Shown here one piece after another: positions 16,434-24,881 of a DNA stretch of 64,000 nucleotides; position 1 is the stretch's first letter, and each line of letters opens with the position of its first letter. Under the pieces are notes generated by a model that saw only the letters and a program-made list of their open reading frames with translations, did no database searches and had not been told where the DNA came from. This DNA comes from Nodularia sphaerocarpa UHCC 0038 (GTDB lineage Bacteria; Cyanobacteriota; Cyanobacteriia; Cyanobacteriales; Nostocaceae), in assembly GCF_022376295.1 (NCBI RefSeq), contig NZ_CP060140.1, positions 4,778,356 to 4,842,355 of the forward strand, read 5' to 3'. A program made the translations under genes and the position numbers.

Positions 16434-17210
16434 CTACATGGCGCTGTATCCCCCATCCACCATCAAAATTGTTCCGGTGACATAGGAGGCTGCTTCGGAG
16501 GCGAGAAAGAGGACTGGTCCGACGAGTTCCTCTGGTTTTCCGCGTCGCTTCATGGGAATTACTGCGTTCAAATGTTGCTGATCTTCTTCTGGCGATCGCC
16601 TAAATGTTTCCGTACCTTCCATGATGTTGTCGATGTAGCCAGGAGCAAAAGCATTGACGCGAATCTGATGATCTGCCCATTCTAAAGCGAGCGATCGCAC
16701 TAGCAAATTTACCCCTCCTTTTGATGCTGTGTAAGCCGCAGAGCCACTTATGCCCACTACACCCCCAATCGAAGAGTTCATGATGATTGAGCCGCCTGTA
16801 CCTTGTGCAATCATTTGTATTGCCGCTTGTTGAGCGCAGTGGAAGTATCCTTTTAAATTGACGTTGATGATGTTATCCCACTCTGATTCTTCTAAGGAAT
16901 TTGCTGATTTGAGAATGTCTATGCCTGCATTACACACCATAATGTCTAGTCTGTGATAGTGTGCTACGGTTTGCTCAATTAGCTGTAAACATTCTTGGCG
17001 GTTTCTGACATCGGTGGGAATTGCGATCGCTTCGCCTCCATCAACTTGAATCTTTTGTGCGGTTTTTTCTGCTTCCAATCCTTTAATGTCGGCTATGACA
17101 ATTTTTACGCCTACAGATGCTAATCCTTGAGCTATTGCTCTGCCGATACCTCTTGCAGATCCTGTGACTATGGCAACTTTATTTGTTAGATCGAAAGGGG
17201 AGGGTTTCAC
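16434..17210 (-). CDS. Classical short-chain dehydrogenase/reductase
   Basis: The 258-residue SDR has TGSARGIG (16-23), Asp41 at the end of beta2 (suggesting NAD over NADP), NAG (94-96), Ser146/147, and Tyr160-x-x-x-Lys164 (YTASK). All catalytic residues are kept, unlike the BacG-like SDR at 22639-23433. The start codon is GTG. It follows synthetase 2 after 96 bases containing a GCAGAGGC repeat. In bacilysin and aeruginosin-type pathways a second dehydrogenase acts on the cyclohexane ring hydroxyl; a similar role on a Choi-type ring is plausible from context. Confidence 0.88.
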   Translation of the reverse strand: MKPSPFDLTNKVAIVTGSARGIGRAIAQGLASVGVKIVIADIKGLEAEKTAQKIQVDGGEAIAIPTDVRNRQECLQLIEQTVAHYHRLDIMVCNAGIDILKSANSLEESEWDNIINVNLKGYFHCAQQAAIQMIAQGTGGSIIMNSSIGGVVGISGSAAYTASKGGVNLLVRSLALEWADHQIRVNAFAPGYIDNIMEGTETFRRSPEEDQQHLNAVIPMKRRGKPEELVGPVLFLASEAASYVTGTILMVDGGYSAM

Positions 17211-17254
17211 AATTGTTTTTTTAGTTTTAGTGTGATTTTAATATGAATTTGGAT

Positions 17255-17283
17255 CACGCAGAGGCGCAGAGGCGCAGAGAGTG
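17255..17283. repeat. GCAGAGGC tandem repeat
   Basis: CACGCAGAGGCGCAGAGGCG, then CAGAGAGTGAG, in the spacer between synthetase 2 and the SDR gene. It is almost identical to the tract at 12363-12392. Confidence 0.75.
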
Positions 17284-17306
17284 AGGGTTTGAGAGAGTTT
17301 TTGGGG

Positions 17307-20300
17307 TTATAAACTGGTTAGTAAATCTTGGATGGTTTCTGCTTGTTCAACTATGGTCGGTTTTTTAAAGAGGGTAATTAAGGGTAATTGTATTTTTAGA
17401 GTTTTTTCTAGTTTGGATAGAAGTTGCAAAACTAGAGCAGAGTTTCCGCCAATTTCAAAAAAGTTATCTTGTGTGTTAATATGTTCTATTTCTAAAATTT
17501 CTTTCCAAATAGTTAAGATTATTTCTTCTGTGAAATTGCTAGGTTCAAGAAAATTACTCTGATCAGTTTGGGAAGCTATTGGTAATTGGGAATTTGGGAT
17601 TGGCAAATTTTTTCTCTCGGATAAATAGGGTAGTTCATTGATGCGTTTGTCAGTGTTGGTAACAATATATTCGAGCAATTTTTCCAATATTGTCACCATT
17701 CGGGTAATAGTAGAATCTGCAAATAAATCGGTTCTGTAGACTAAAGCTCCTTCAATTCCTGCTGATGTTTCTTGGAGTGTTAGATTTAAATCAAATTCGG
17801 CTGTGTCTTTGGTGTCGGTGGCAATGAATTCTTCCTGTAATGTCAAATCTGCTAGTTTTAAATCAGCTTCTGGAGTGTTTTGGAACACGAACATTACTTG
17901 CGCTAAAAGTGTGTAACTAGAGTCTCTGACTGGTTGCAGTTCTTCTAGTAGTTTGATAAAGGGCATTTCCTGATGTGCATACACTCCTAAAGCGACTTCC
18001 CGCACCCGGCGCAGTAGTTCCCGAAAGCTGGGATTTCCTTCTAAGTTGGTGCAGAATGGCAGTAAGTGGACAAAGAAACCAATTAGTCCTTCTGTTTCCA
18101 CACGGGTACGATTGGCAACAGTGCTGCTGACAATGATCTCTGGTTGTCCTGTGTAGCAGAAAAGTAATGTCTTGAATGCTGCTAATAAGGTCATAAATAG
18201 GGTTACGCCTTCCTGCTGACTCAATGCTTTGAGTGCTTTGGTTATGTCTGGGGAGATTACCAAAGGTTGACGCGCACCTGTGAAGGTTCGCTCTGGTGGG
18301 CGTTGATAATCAGTTGGTAGTTTTAAAACTGGCGGGGTGACACCTAAATGCTGTTTCCAAAATTGCATTTGTGATTCTAAAACTTTCCCCTGCAACCATT
18401 GTCGTTGCCAATGAGCAAAGTCTGCATATTGGATGGGTAAGTCGGTGAGGGGCGAGGGTTTACTTTGAGCAAAAGCTTCGTAAAGGGTTGCCAGTTCTTG
18501 AGTCAATACACTAAAAGACCAACCATCAGCAACAATATGATGGGTAGTAACTACAAGTAAATGCTCGGTTTCACTTAAACGCCAAACTTTACTCCGCAAT
18601 AGGGGACCTCGCGCTAAATCGAAAGGCTGTTTAATCTCTTTCTCAGCCTGTTGTTTGGCTTCAGTTTCTGAGATGTTTTCTGAGTCTACTAGGGTGAAGT
18701 CAAAGACTGGCTCAGGGGAAATTCCATAAACCACTTGTCCGTTTTCCAGCTTAAAGGTACTTCGCAAGGTTTCGTGACGGCGCACGATTTCTCTCAAACT
18801 CTGCTCCAATGCCTTTGCATTCAGCTCACCTGTGACGCGATAAACTAAGGGTAGGTTGTAAACAGGATTACCAGGATAGAATTGCTCGAAGAACCAAAAC
18901 TCTAACTGAGTTAAGGAAATGGGCATGACTCCATGTTGATCTCGCACTGTTTTACATGGGATGATTTCTGGGGAAAGTTCTTGTCTAGTAGTTGTTTCAA
19001 CTATTTTAGCTAAACTCGCGATCGCCGGAAATTCAAATAAACTTCGCAAAGCTAATTCTATCTTAAATGCTTTGCGTGTCAGAGAAATCACTTGGGTAGC
19101 AAGTAAAGAATGTCCTCCCAAATTAAAGAAGTTGTCGTAAATCCCAATTTGTTCTAACCCCAAAACATCCCTCCAGATACCTGCCAAAATTTCTTCGGTG
19201 GGAGTCCGGGGTGCAACAAAAGTTTGAGCTAATTCTGGTCGGCTGGTGGTTGGTTCGCTCAAAGCCCGACGGTTGACTTTACCATTAGCTGTCAGGGGGA
19301 AGGATTCCATTTGCACAAAAGCCGATGGAATCATGTAATCTGGCAACTGGTCTTGGAGAAAATTCCGCAAGTTTTCGACGGTGATTGTCTGTCCTTGAAT
19401 TGGTACGAAGTAAGCGACTAAATATTTTTCTCTGGCACTTTGCCCATGTACCTTAGCAACTGCTTGGTTGATTTGGGGATGTTTGCTCAATACGGCTTCA
19501 ACTTCGCCCAGTTCCACCCTAAAACCCCGGACTTTGACTAAATCATCTATCCGTCCTAAAAATTCGATGTTGCCATCGGGTAAATATTTAGCTAAATCGC
19601 CAGTTTTATACAGTCGATTTCCTTGTGTACCCCCTTTTGCTAAGGAGAGGGGTGTTTGATGGGAAGAAGTGAGGTTTTGAAGGAAATTGGGGACAAATTT
19701 TTGCTCTGTCAAATCTGGGCGGTTGAGGTAGCCACGAGCTAAACCATCACCACTGATGTAGAGTTCGCCAGGAACGCCAATAGGGACGGGTTGGCGATAT
19801 TTTTGATCTAAAAGGTAAACTTGCACGTTAACGGCAGGCTTGCCAATTGGGGGATAAATTGGCCAGTCTTGGGGTTGGTCGCTAAATCTATATGATGTGA
19901 CTAAATCTGCTTCGGTTGGGCCGTATAAATTGTAAAGTGTGCAATTTTCTAGACGCTGAAACAACTGAATCATTGGTTGGGTAATTTGGAGTTGTTCCCC
20001 ACAGGCGATCGCTTCTCTAATGTTCTGAAATAGATGTTCTTCCTCTCCGTATATTTCCGCTAATTGCTGCCATAAAGTTACAGGAAGGAAAACTTTGGCA
20101 ATTGGTTCTTGAGCCAGTAACTGAATTAATTTATCTAAATCTTGGCGATCGCCTTCAGGAATCATATACAGTGTGCCACCCAAAGCCCACGCCGCAAACA
20201 TTTCGTGATAGCTGACATCAAAGCTGAGAGACGCAAACTGAAGCACACCCACACCAGTTGTCATCTTGTCCTGATGGTGTTCGATTAAATTGGTCAGCGA

Positions 20301-22220
20301 GCGATGGGGAACCAGAGTACCTTTAGGAGTGCCGGTAGACCCAGAAGTGTAGATTACGTATGCTAAATTTTGCGCTTCTGTCTCTATCTGAGGATTGATA
20401 TTAGATTCTTGGGCGATTTCATCCCATCCCTGATCTAACAAAATTAGATTGTGGTGAAAATCCTGATCAAGCAATGACTTTAAACCAGCTTGGGTCAACA
20501 CCACCGTTGCACCAGTATCCGCCAGCATAAATGCTAAACGCTCCGGGGGATAGGTAGGGTCAAGGGGAACACAAGCACCACCAGCTTTCAAAGTTCCTAA
20601 GATGGCAACTGCTGCCTCTAGAGAACGTTCTAGACAAATCCCCACAGGTGCATCTGGTTTGACACCCAAACTTTGCAGATAATACGCTAATTGATTGGCA
20701 CGTTGATTTAATTCTCGGTAGGTGAATTGTTGATTTTCATACACCACCGCCACAGCATCTGGTGTTTTTTCAACTTGCTGCTCAAATAATTGATGGATGC
20801 AGTGATTGATGGGATGGGCGGCTTGGGTAGCATTCCACTCTACTAAAAGTAAATTTTGTTCTGCTGGTGTGAGTAGCGGTAGTTCACCAGGACGGTGATT
20901 AGAATTAGTCATCAGCCCCTGTAACAGCGTCAGCAAATGACCAATCATCCGGTCTATGGTATCTGCGTCAAAGCGATCGCGATTGTAATTGATTTTGATT
21001 ACCAGTTGATCACCGGGAATCGCTACCACCGTTAAAGGATAATTTGTTTCTCCCAGCGCTTGGCGATCGCCTATGCTTAAATTACCCGGAAGTGCTTGTA
21101 GAGTTGTGTTAACAGGATAATTCTCAAACACCAAAATGCTTTCAAACAAAGGTTGATTCCGAGGAATCTCACTCACCCCTTGAATATCTACCAGTGAACT
21201 ATATGAATACTGCTCCCGTTCGATATGCTCTTCTTGCAATTGCACCAACCAAGGCAACAAATTAGTTGTTTCCGGTATTTTCACCCGTACAGGTAGAGTA
21301 TTAATAAACAACCCCACCATCGACTCAACACCAGATAAATTATGAGGACGACCAGACACAGTAGCCCCAAACACCACATCAGACTCACCACTATAGCGAC
21401 TCAGTAATAATGCCCAAGCTGCCTGTATTAAAGTAGAAACAGTCAGATGATGTTGTTGGGCAAAAGATTTTAAAGTAGCAGTTGCCTCTGCGGATAGATG
21501 CTGGTGTCGAATATAACTGGTTTGCTCATGTTGTGGATTCTGCCCTAAAGCTTGTTCCACAACCAAAGGGGTAGGAGCAGTAAAACCCTCAAGATTTCGC
21601 CGCCAAAATGCCTCAGCGCTAGACAAATCTTGCTGCTGCAACCAATTAATGTAATCACGGTAAGGACGAGATGGAGCTAAATATAACTGTTGATTATTAG
21701 TGATGGAATCGTAGAAAGCAAAAATTTCTTTGAACAGAATCGGCCAGCTCCAACCATCAACCAATATATGATGAAAACTCCAAACAAAATGATAAGCCTC
21801 ATCTCCTAACCGAAATAAAACAAAACGCATTAATGGAGATTTGTCAAGTTCAAAACTTTGCGCTTTATCTGTATTTAAAAAAGAATCAATTTGTGTTTGC
21901 TGTTCTTCAGTCGAGAACAAACGCAAGTCCAGATTAATCCAAGGTAAAATTACCTGTTTACGGACTATTTGGACTGGCTGTTTGCGATTTTTCCAAACAA
22001 AAAGAGTCCTTAAAGCCGGGTGTCGCTGCACCACCAATTGCCAAGCTTGCTCAAACGCACTCTGATTTAGCTCACCATAAAGAGTAAAGCGAAACTGCTC
22101 AAAATATATTCTTGATTCTGGCTGATAGAGAGTATGAAATAACATCCCCTGCTGCATTGAACAAAGGGGATAGATAGCTTCAATATCTTTATTTTTATTT
22201 TGACCTTGTATAACTACCAT
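17307..22220 (-). CDS. Nonribosomal peptide synthetase 2, C-A-T-C-T
   Basis: The 1637-residue protein has five domains. C1 (15-440) has HHILVDG at 150-156. The A domain (475-985) has YTSGSTGTPKG at 624-634, YKTGDL, GRIDDLVKVRGFRVELGE and LTANGK with Lys981. T1 (1005-1075) has FFNLGGHSLL with Ser1038. C2 (1090-1530) has HHIVADG at 1227-1233. T2 (1560-1637) has FFEIGGNSAL with Ser1594. By-eye alignment to GrsA gives a specificity code of about DVHFICLLVK, related to but not equal to the proline code DVQFIAHVVK; a Choi-type cyclic imino acid is a reasonable substrate. C2-T2 has no A domain, and there is no thioesterase. It probably accepts the D-aminoacyl chain from synthetase 1. It lies downstream of the aerDEF-like genes after a 418-base repeat-rich gap. 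Confidence 0.93.
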   Translation of the reverse strand: MVVIQGQNKNKDIEAIYPLCSMQQGMLFHTLYQPESRIYFEQFRFTLYGELNQSAFEQAWQLVVQRHPALRTLFVWKNRKQPVQIVRKQVILPWINLDLRLFSTEEQQTQIDSFLNTDKAQSFELDKSPLMRFVLFRLGDEAYHFVWSFHHILVDGWSWPILFKEIFAFYDSITNNQQLYLAPSRPYRDYINWLQQQDLSSAEAFWRRNLEGFTAPTPLVVEQALGQNPQHEQTSYIRHQHLSAEATATLKSFAQQHHLTVSTLIQAAWALLLSRYSGESDVVFGATVSGRPHNLSGVESMVGLFINTLPVRVKIPETTNLLPWLVQLQEEHIEREQYSYSSLVDIQGVSEIPRNQPLFESILVFENYPVNTTLQALPGNLSIGDRQALGETNYPLTVVAIPGDQLVIKINYNRDRFDADTIDRMIGHLLTLLQGLMTNSNHRPGELPLLTPAEQNLLLVEWNATQAAHPINHCIHQLFEQQVEKTPDAVAVVYENQQFTYRELNQRANQLAYYLQSLGVKPDAPVGICLERSLEAAVAILGTLKAGGACVPLDPTYPPERLAFMLADTGATVVLTQAGLKSLLDQDFHHNLILLDQGWDEIAQESNINPQIETEAQNLAYVIYTSGSTGTPKGTLVPHRSLTNLIEHHQDKMTTGVGVLQFASLSFDVSYHEMFAAWALGGTLYMIPEGDRQDLDKLIQLLAQEPIAKVFLPVTLWQQLAEIYGEEEHLFQNIREAIACGEQLQITQPMIQLFQRLENCTLYNLYGPTEADLVTSYRFSDQPQDWPIYPPIGKPAVNVQVYLLDQKYRQPVPIGVPGELYISGDGLARGYLNRPDLTEQKFVPNFLQNLTSSHQTPLSLAKGGTQGNRLYKTGDLAKYLPDGNIEFLGRIDDLVKVRGFRVELGEVEAVLSKHPQINQAVAKVHGQSAREKYLVAYFVPIQGQTITVENLRNFLQDQLPDYMIPSAFVQMESFPLTANGKVNRRALSEPTTSRPELAQTFVAPRTPTEEILAGIWRDVLGLEQIGIYDNFFNLGGHSLLATQVISLTRKAFKIELALRSLFEFPAIASLAKIVETTTRQELSPEIIPCKTVRDQHGVMPISLTQLEFWFFEQFYPGNPVYNLPLVYRVTGELNAKALEQSLREIVRRHETLRSTFKLENGQVVYGISPEPVFDFTLVDSENISETEAKQQAEKEIKQPFDLARGPLLRSKVWRLSETEHLLVVTTHHIVADGWSFSVLTQELATLYEAFAQSKPSPLTDLPIQYADFAHWQRQWLQGKVLESQMQFWKQHLGVTPPVLKLPTDYQRPPERTFTGARQPLVISPDITKALKALSQQEGVTLFMTLLAAFKTLLFCYTGQPEIIVSSTVANRTRVETEGLIGFFVHLLPFCTNLEGNPSFRELLRRVREVALGVYAHQEMPFIKLLEELQPVRDSSYTLLAQVMFVFQNTPEADLKLADLTLQEEFIATDTKDTAEFDLNLTLQETSAGIEGALVYRTDLFADSTITRMVTILEKLLEYIVTNTDKRINELPYLSERKNLPIPNSQLPIASQTDQSNFLEPSNFTEEIILTIWKEILEIEHINTQDNFFEIGGNSALVLQLLSKLEKTLKIQLPLITLFKKPTIVEQAETIQDLLTSL

Positions 22221-22290
22221 TGTTATTTATTTTGTAAGATATATATTTTTTTTGTCGTTACTAAATCAGAGCATCAAATGCCAAAAATAC

Positions 22291-22353
22291 CTTTCTTCTT
22301 CTTCTTTTTCTTCTTCTTCTTTGTACCTTTGCGACTTTGCGACTTTGCGTGAG
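22291..22353. repeat. CTT microsatellite and TTTGCGAC repeats
   Basis: A CTT/TTC-rich tract (22291-22321) is followed by CCTTTGCGACTTTGCGACTT and TGCGTGAG. They lie in the 22221-22638 spacer, which contains no gene that I can support. Confidence 0.7.
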
Positions 22354-22466
22354 AAAAATTTATATCTTTATTCGGCAAAATATTTTTTTATTAACCACAG
22401 AGAGACAGAAAACGCAGAGAGAGAAAAATATTATTTACAGAAGTTCTCATATATTTAGACTATATT

Positions 22467-22582
22467 AGGACTTACGCAAGAACTCTCTGAAACCTTCTTA
22501 ACTTCGTGTCCTTTGTGTCCTTCTCCCAAAGGGAGAGGCTAGCGCCAACGTGGTTCGTTTTCCATAATTTTGCATAAGTCCT
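22467..22582. mobile_element. MITE-like element with AGGACTTACGCA ends
   Basis: Inverted ends AGGACTTACGCA (22467-22478) and TGCATAAGTCCT (22571-22582), with one mismatch, enclose about 116 bp that includes the CTTCTCCCAAAGGGAGAGG palindrome. Half-elements of this family occur near 11128 and 62170. It has no coding capacity, and target duplication is not clear. Confidence 0.55.
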
Positions 22583-22638
22583 GTATATATTGATTCCGTT
22601 GCGCCAATGCGTGAGATAAAAAAGATATCCTTCTTTAG

Positions 22639-23433
22639 CTAAAAAGCTGCTGTAGACAAACCGCCATCAACTGGAATAGTGACACCAGTGATGTAACTAG
22701 CACATTCAGAACTGAGAAAAGCCACCAAATCGGCAACCTCACGCGAAAAACCACGACGACCGATAGGAATAGTATGATCTATCCCGGCCGCGATCGCATC
22801 AATATTGCCGTCATCCTTTTGGGCAAATATTTCCAAGTATTCTCTATGCCTTGGTGTATCAATAATTCCAGGATTGACACAATTAACTAACACATTCCAC
22901 CTAGCAACTTGCGTAGCTACCGATTTGCTAAAGTTGATTAATCCTGCATTTGCAACACCTGATTTAATTAATCGAGGGGAAGGTTCTTTCCCCGATGTGC
23001 CAATAATATTGACAATTCGCCCCCATTGCTGATTTTTCATAGTCGGTAAAACCAAATTCGTCATGCGAATATAGCCCATTAATTTTCCTTCAAACACAGT
23101 TAGCCAATCTTCATCAGATAAGTTTTCTACTGCGACATCAGAAAATTTAGCTCCCTCGGAATTATTCACCAAAATATCAATTTTGCCAAATGCTTCCAGT
23201 GCTGACTGCACTAACTTTTCCGAGTCAGAGGCTTTTTGAACATCAGCCGATAAGCTGATAATTTTTGCAGGTAAATGCACCAAACTTTGAGCAGCTTGTG
23301 CTAATCGCTCTGGATTTCTCCCACAAATGATTAAATTACAACCTTCTGCTGCCAATTTTTGGGATATAGCATAACCTATACCAGCACTTGCGCCTGTCAC
23401 TAAAGCGACTTTTCCTGTTAGTCCTAAATCCAT
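22639..23433 (-). CDS. aerF: AerF/BacG-like atypical SDR (Choi pathway reductase)
   Basis: The 264-residue protein keeps the SDR nucleotide site (TGASAGIG, 13-20; NNSEGA) but the usual YxxxK is replaced by SGVAN (158-162), so both catalytic Tyr and Lys are missing. BacG of bacilysin synthesis, which reduces the conjugated dihydro-hydroxyphenylpyruvate, has the same loss (NSMMN) and the same surrounding words: INIVG, KEP and NAxLINxSK. That shared degeneracy, together with AerD- and AerE-like genes directly upstream, makes the assignment firm. The reaction should be reduction of the H2HPP ring double bond on the way to 2-carboxy-6-hydroxyoctahydroindole (Choi). It lies 13 bases from the AerE stop. 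Confidence 0.85.
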   Translation of the reverse strand: MDLGLTGKVALVTGASAGIGYAISQKLAAEGCNLIICGRNPERLAQAAQSLVHLPAKIISLSADVQKASDSEKLVQSALEAFGKIDILVNNSEGAKFSDVAVENLSDEDWLTVFEGKLMGYIRMTNLVLPTMKNQQWGRIVNIIGTSGKEPSPRLIKSGVANAGLINFSKSVATQVARWNVLVNCVNPGIIDTPRHREYLEIFAQKDDGNIDAIAAGIDHTIPIGRRGFSREVADLVAFLSSECASYITGVTIPVDGGLSTAAF

Positions 23434-23446
23434 GATTAATAGTCCT

Positions 23447-24154
23447 CTAGGTTGCAGTTAGCGAGCGCGCAGTAATTTCATTAACAGCTGCTGCTTGGTA
23501 AGATAAATCAGCACAAGGCAAAATCATAATTTCCACCAAAGTTACTGCTTGATCAGAAGAATTATATCCGCCATAAAGAACATCAGCAGGCGCGTAATAA
23601 ATACTACCATATTTTAATTCCTGCGCTTCTTTTTCCACAGTCATCATCAACTGACCATTGAGGATGATTCCCATTGATTCACTAACAGATTGGTGCATGG
23701 GGATAATTCCGCCAGGAGGAATTTCAGTAATGGCAATTTCAAACCAAGAAGCCACAATAGATTGACAAGAGAAACCAGTAATTTTATCTTTTGTCGGCGA
23801 CACCTTGAGAAAAACCTCGTCAGATTTTGGCGATGACAAGGAATTTATCACCCGTTTGACATCGAATACTAAGGCTGTTTCTGGAAAAATATTCACAGAA
23901 CCGTGAGGAACAAAAGCATTAGCAATATAAGCTTGTTCTAGCGGCTGAATAATTTCTTTAATTCCGTTGACGTTCATTTCTAAACGACCAGAAATAATCA
24001 TCCCCATCTGACTTTCTAGATGTTCATGTAGGGGAAAATTCGAGCCAGGAGCCAGATAAACTAATTGTACAAGGGTGTCTTGACATTCAAACGCTATTAA
24101 TTCTACATCTGAATTGAGTTTTGTGCTTTTGGCAGGGGGAAAAAATTTAGACAT
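23447..24154 (-). CDS. aerE: AerE/BacB-like bicupin isomerase (Choi pathway)
   Basis: The 235-residue double cupin has His43, His45, Gln49 and His84 in cupin 1 (PLHEHLESQMG and FVPHG), matching the metal set of BacB, which shifts the double bond of the prephenate decarboxylation product. Cupin 2 keeps only His154 (PMHQSVSESMG); the later positions read ALYGG-like (ADVLYGG) with no His, so the second metal site looks lost. The start ATG overlaps the aerD end by 8 bases (CATGTCTAA), giving tight coupling. The product is expected to be the conjugated H2HPP isomer that AerF reduces. Confidence 0.85.
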   Translation of the reverse strand: MSKFFPPAKSTKLNSDVELIAFECQDTLVQLVYLAPGSNFPLHEHLESQMGMIISGRLEMNVNGIKEIIQPLEQAYIANAFVPHGSVNIFPETALVFDVKRVINSLSSPKSDEVFLKVSPTKDKITGFSCQSIVASWFEIAITEIPPGGIIPMHQSVSESMGIILNGQLMMTVEKEAQELKYGSIYYAPADVLYGGYNSSDQAVTLVEIMILPCADLSYQAAAVNEITARSLTAT

Positions 24155-24755
24155 GACTTTGTGCTATTTTCTTATAAAAAATTGACCAGCTCATGGGAAT
24201 TTTTCCATAAGTGGAAATAAACTCTAAATCATAAGCTGCAACAGCATTTTCATTAGTAATAGCTAGAGTAGCTAAACCCTGCTGGACTTGAATTGCTGCA
24301 TCGCTCGTAGAAAGAGAGAAATCTACCTGCATTTCTGATTGATCTTGGGAGTCTGGTAACAGTCTTGACAACAAAGGTAAAGGCGCAGGGTGGGTAACAA
24401 TTCTCGCTCCTTTGAAAACTACTTCTGTATTTTTCTTTTTAGCCAATCCATAAACAGGAGTAGGATAGATAAAAATGAAGCCCAAATCAAAACTTGGCTC
24501 CATATAAAACTCATTAATCAAGGCGTAAGCGTGAGGAACTAAAGCCAGATCCACCTGGTCTTGCAGCAAAGCTGTTTTGACATCAGGAAAGCTATCAAAT
24601 AACTGAATTTTTCCAGTTAATTGTTCTGATTCTAATTGTTTGACTATATAACTAGAAGCATAGTGACTACTAGTACCACTAGGCCCCAATGTGCCTATAA
24701 TTAAAGTTTTAGCATCCGGAATAGGAGGGCTAAACTCCATCGAAAACTTGAGCAT
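24147..24755 (-). CDS. aerD: AerD/BacA-like prephenate decarboxylase
   Basis: The 202-residue protein matches the bacilysin BacA subgroup of the prephenate dehydratase fold: TLGPSGTSSHYAS, VPHAYALINEFYMEP, ITNENAVAAYDL and IPMSWSIFYKK are close counterparts of BacA words. It has no ACT domain and is about the length of BacA (204). BacA/AerD removes CO2 from prephenate without aromatising, giving dihydro-4-hydroxyphenylpyruvate, the first step to anticapsin or Choi. It is the first gene of a compact three-gene set with aerE and aerF. The absence of other bacilysin genes and the presence of two synthetases favour the aeruginosin type. Confidence 0.9.
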   Translation of the reverse strand: MLKFSMEFSPPIPDAKTLIIGTLGPSGTSSHYASSYIVKQLESEQLTGKIQLFDSFPDVKTALLQDQVDLALVPHAYALINEFYMEPSFDLGFIFIYPTPVYGLAKKKNTEVVFKGARIVTHPAPLPLLSRLLPDSQDQSEMQVDFSLSTSDAAIQVQQGLATLAITNENAVAAYDLEFISTYGKIPMSWSIFYKKIAQSHV

Positions 24756-24881
24756 AATTGTAATTAAGGTCGGATAGGATCAACAAGAAAATTGAAATTA
24801 TTAATTTTTAAACATCTTCGGCACTAAATATTAATTTTCGATCTATATATAGCTGCTGCAATGGTAAAACGGCTGGAAAAA

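Noticed and set aside
22639..24755. Bacilysin biosynthesis from BacA/B/G-like genes
   Set aside because: No BacD ligase or BacF transaminase-type gene is seen, and the cassette sits between large peptide synthetases, which fits Choi formation in aeruginosins.
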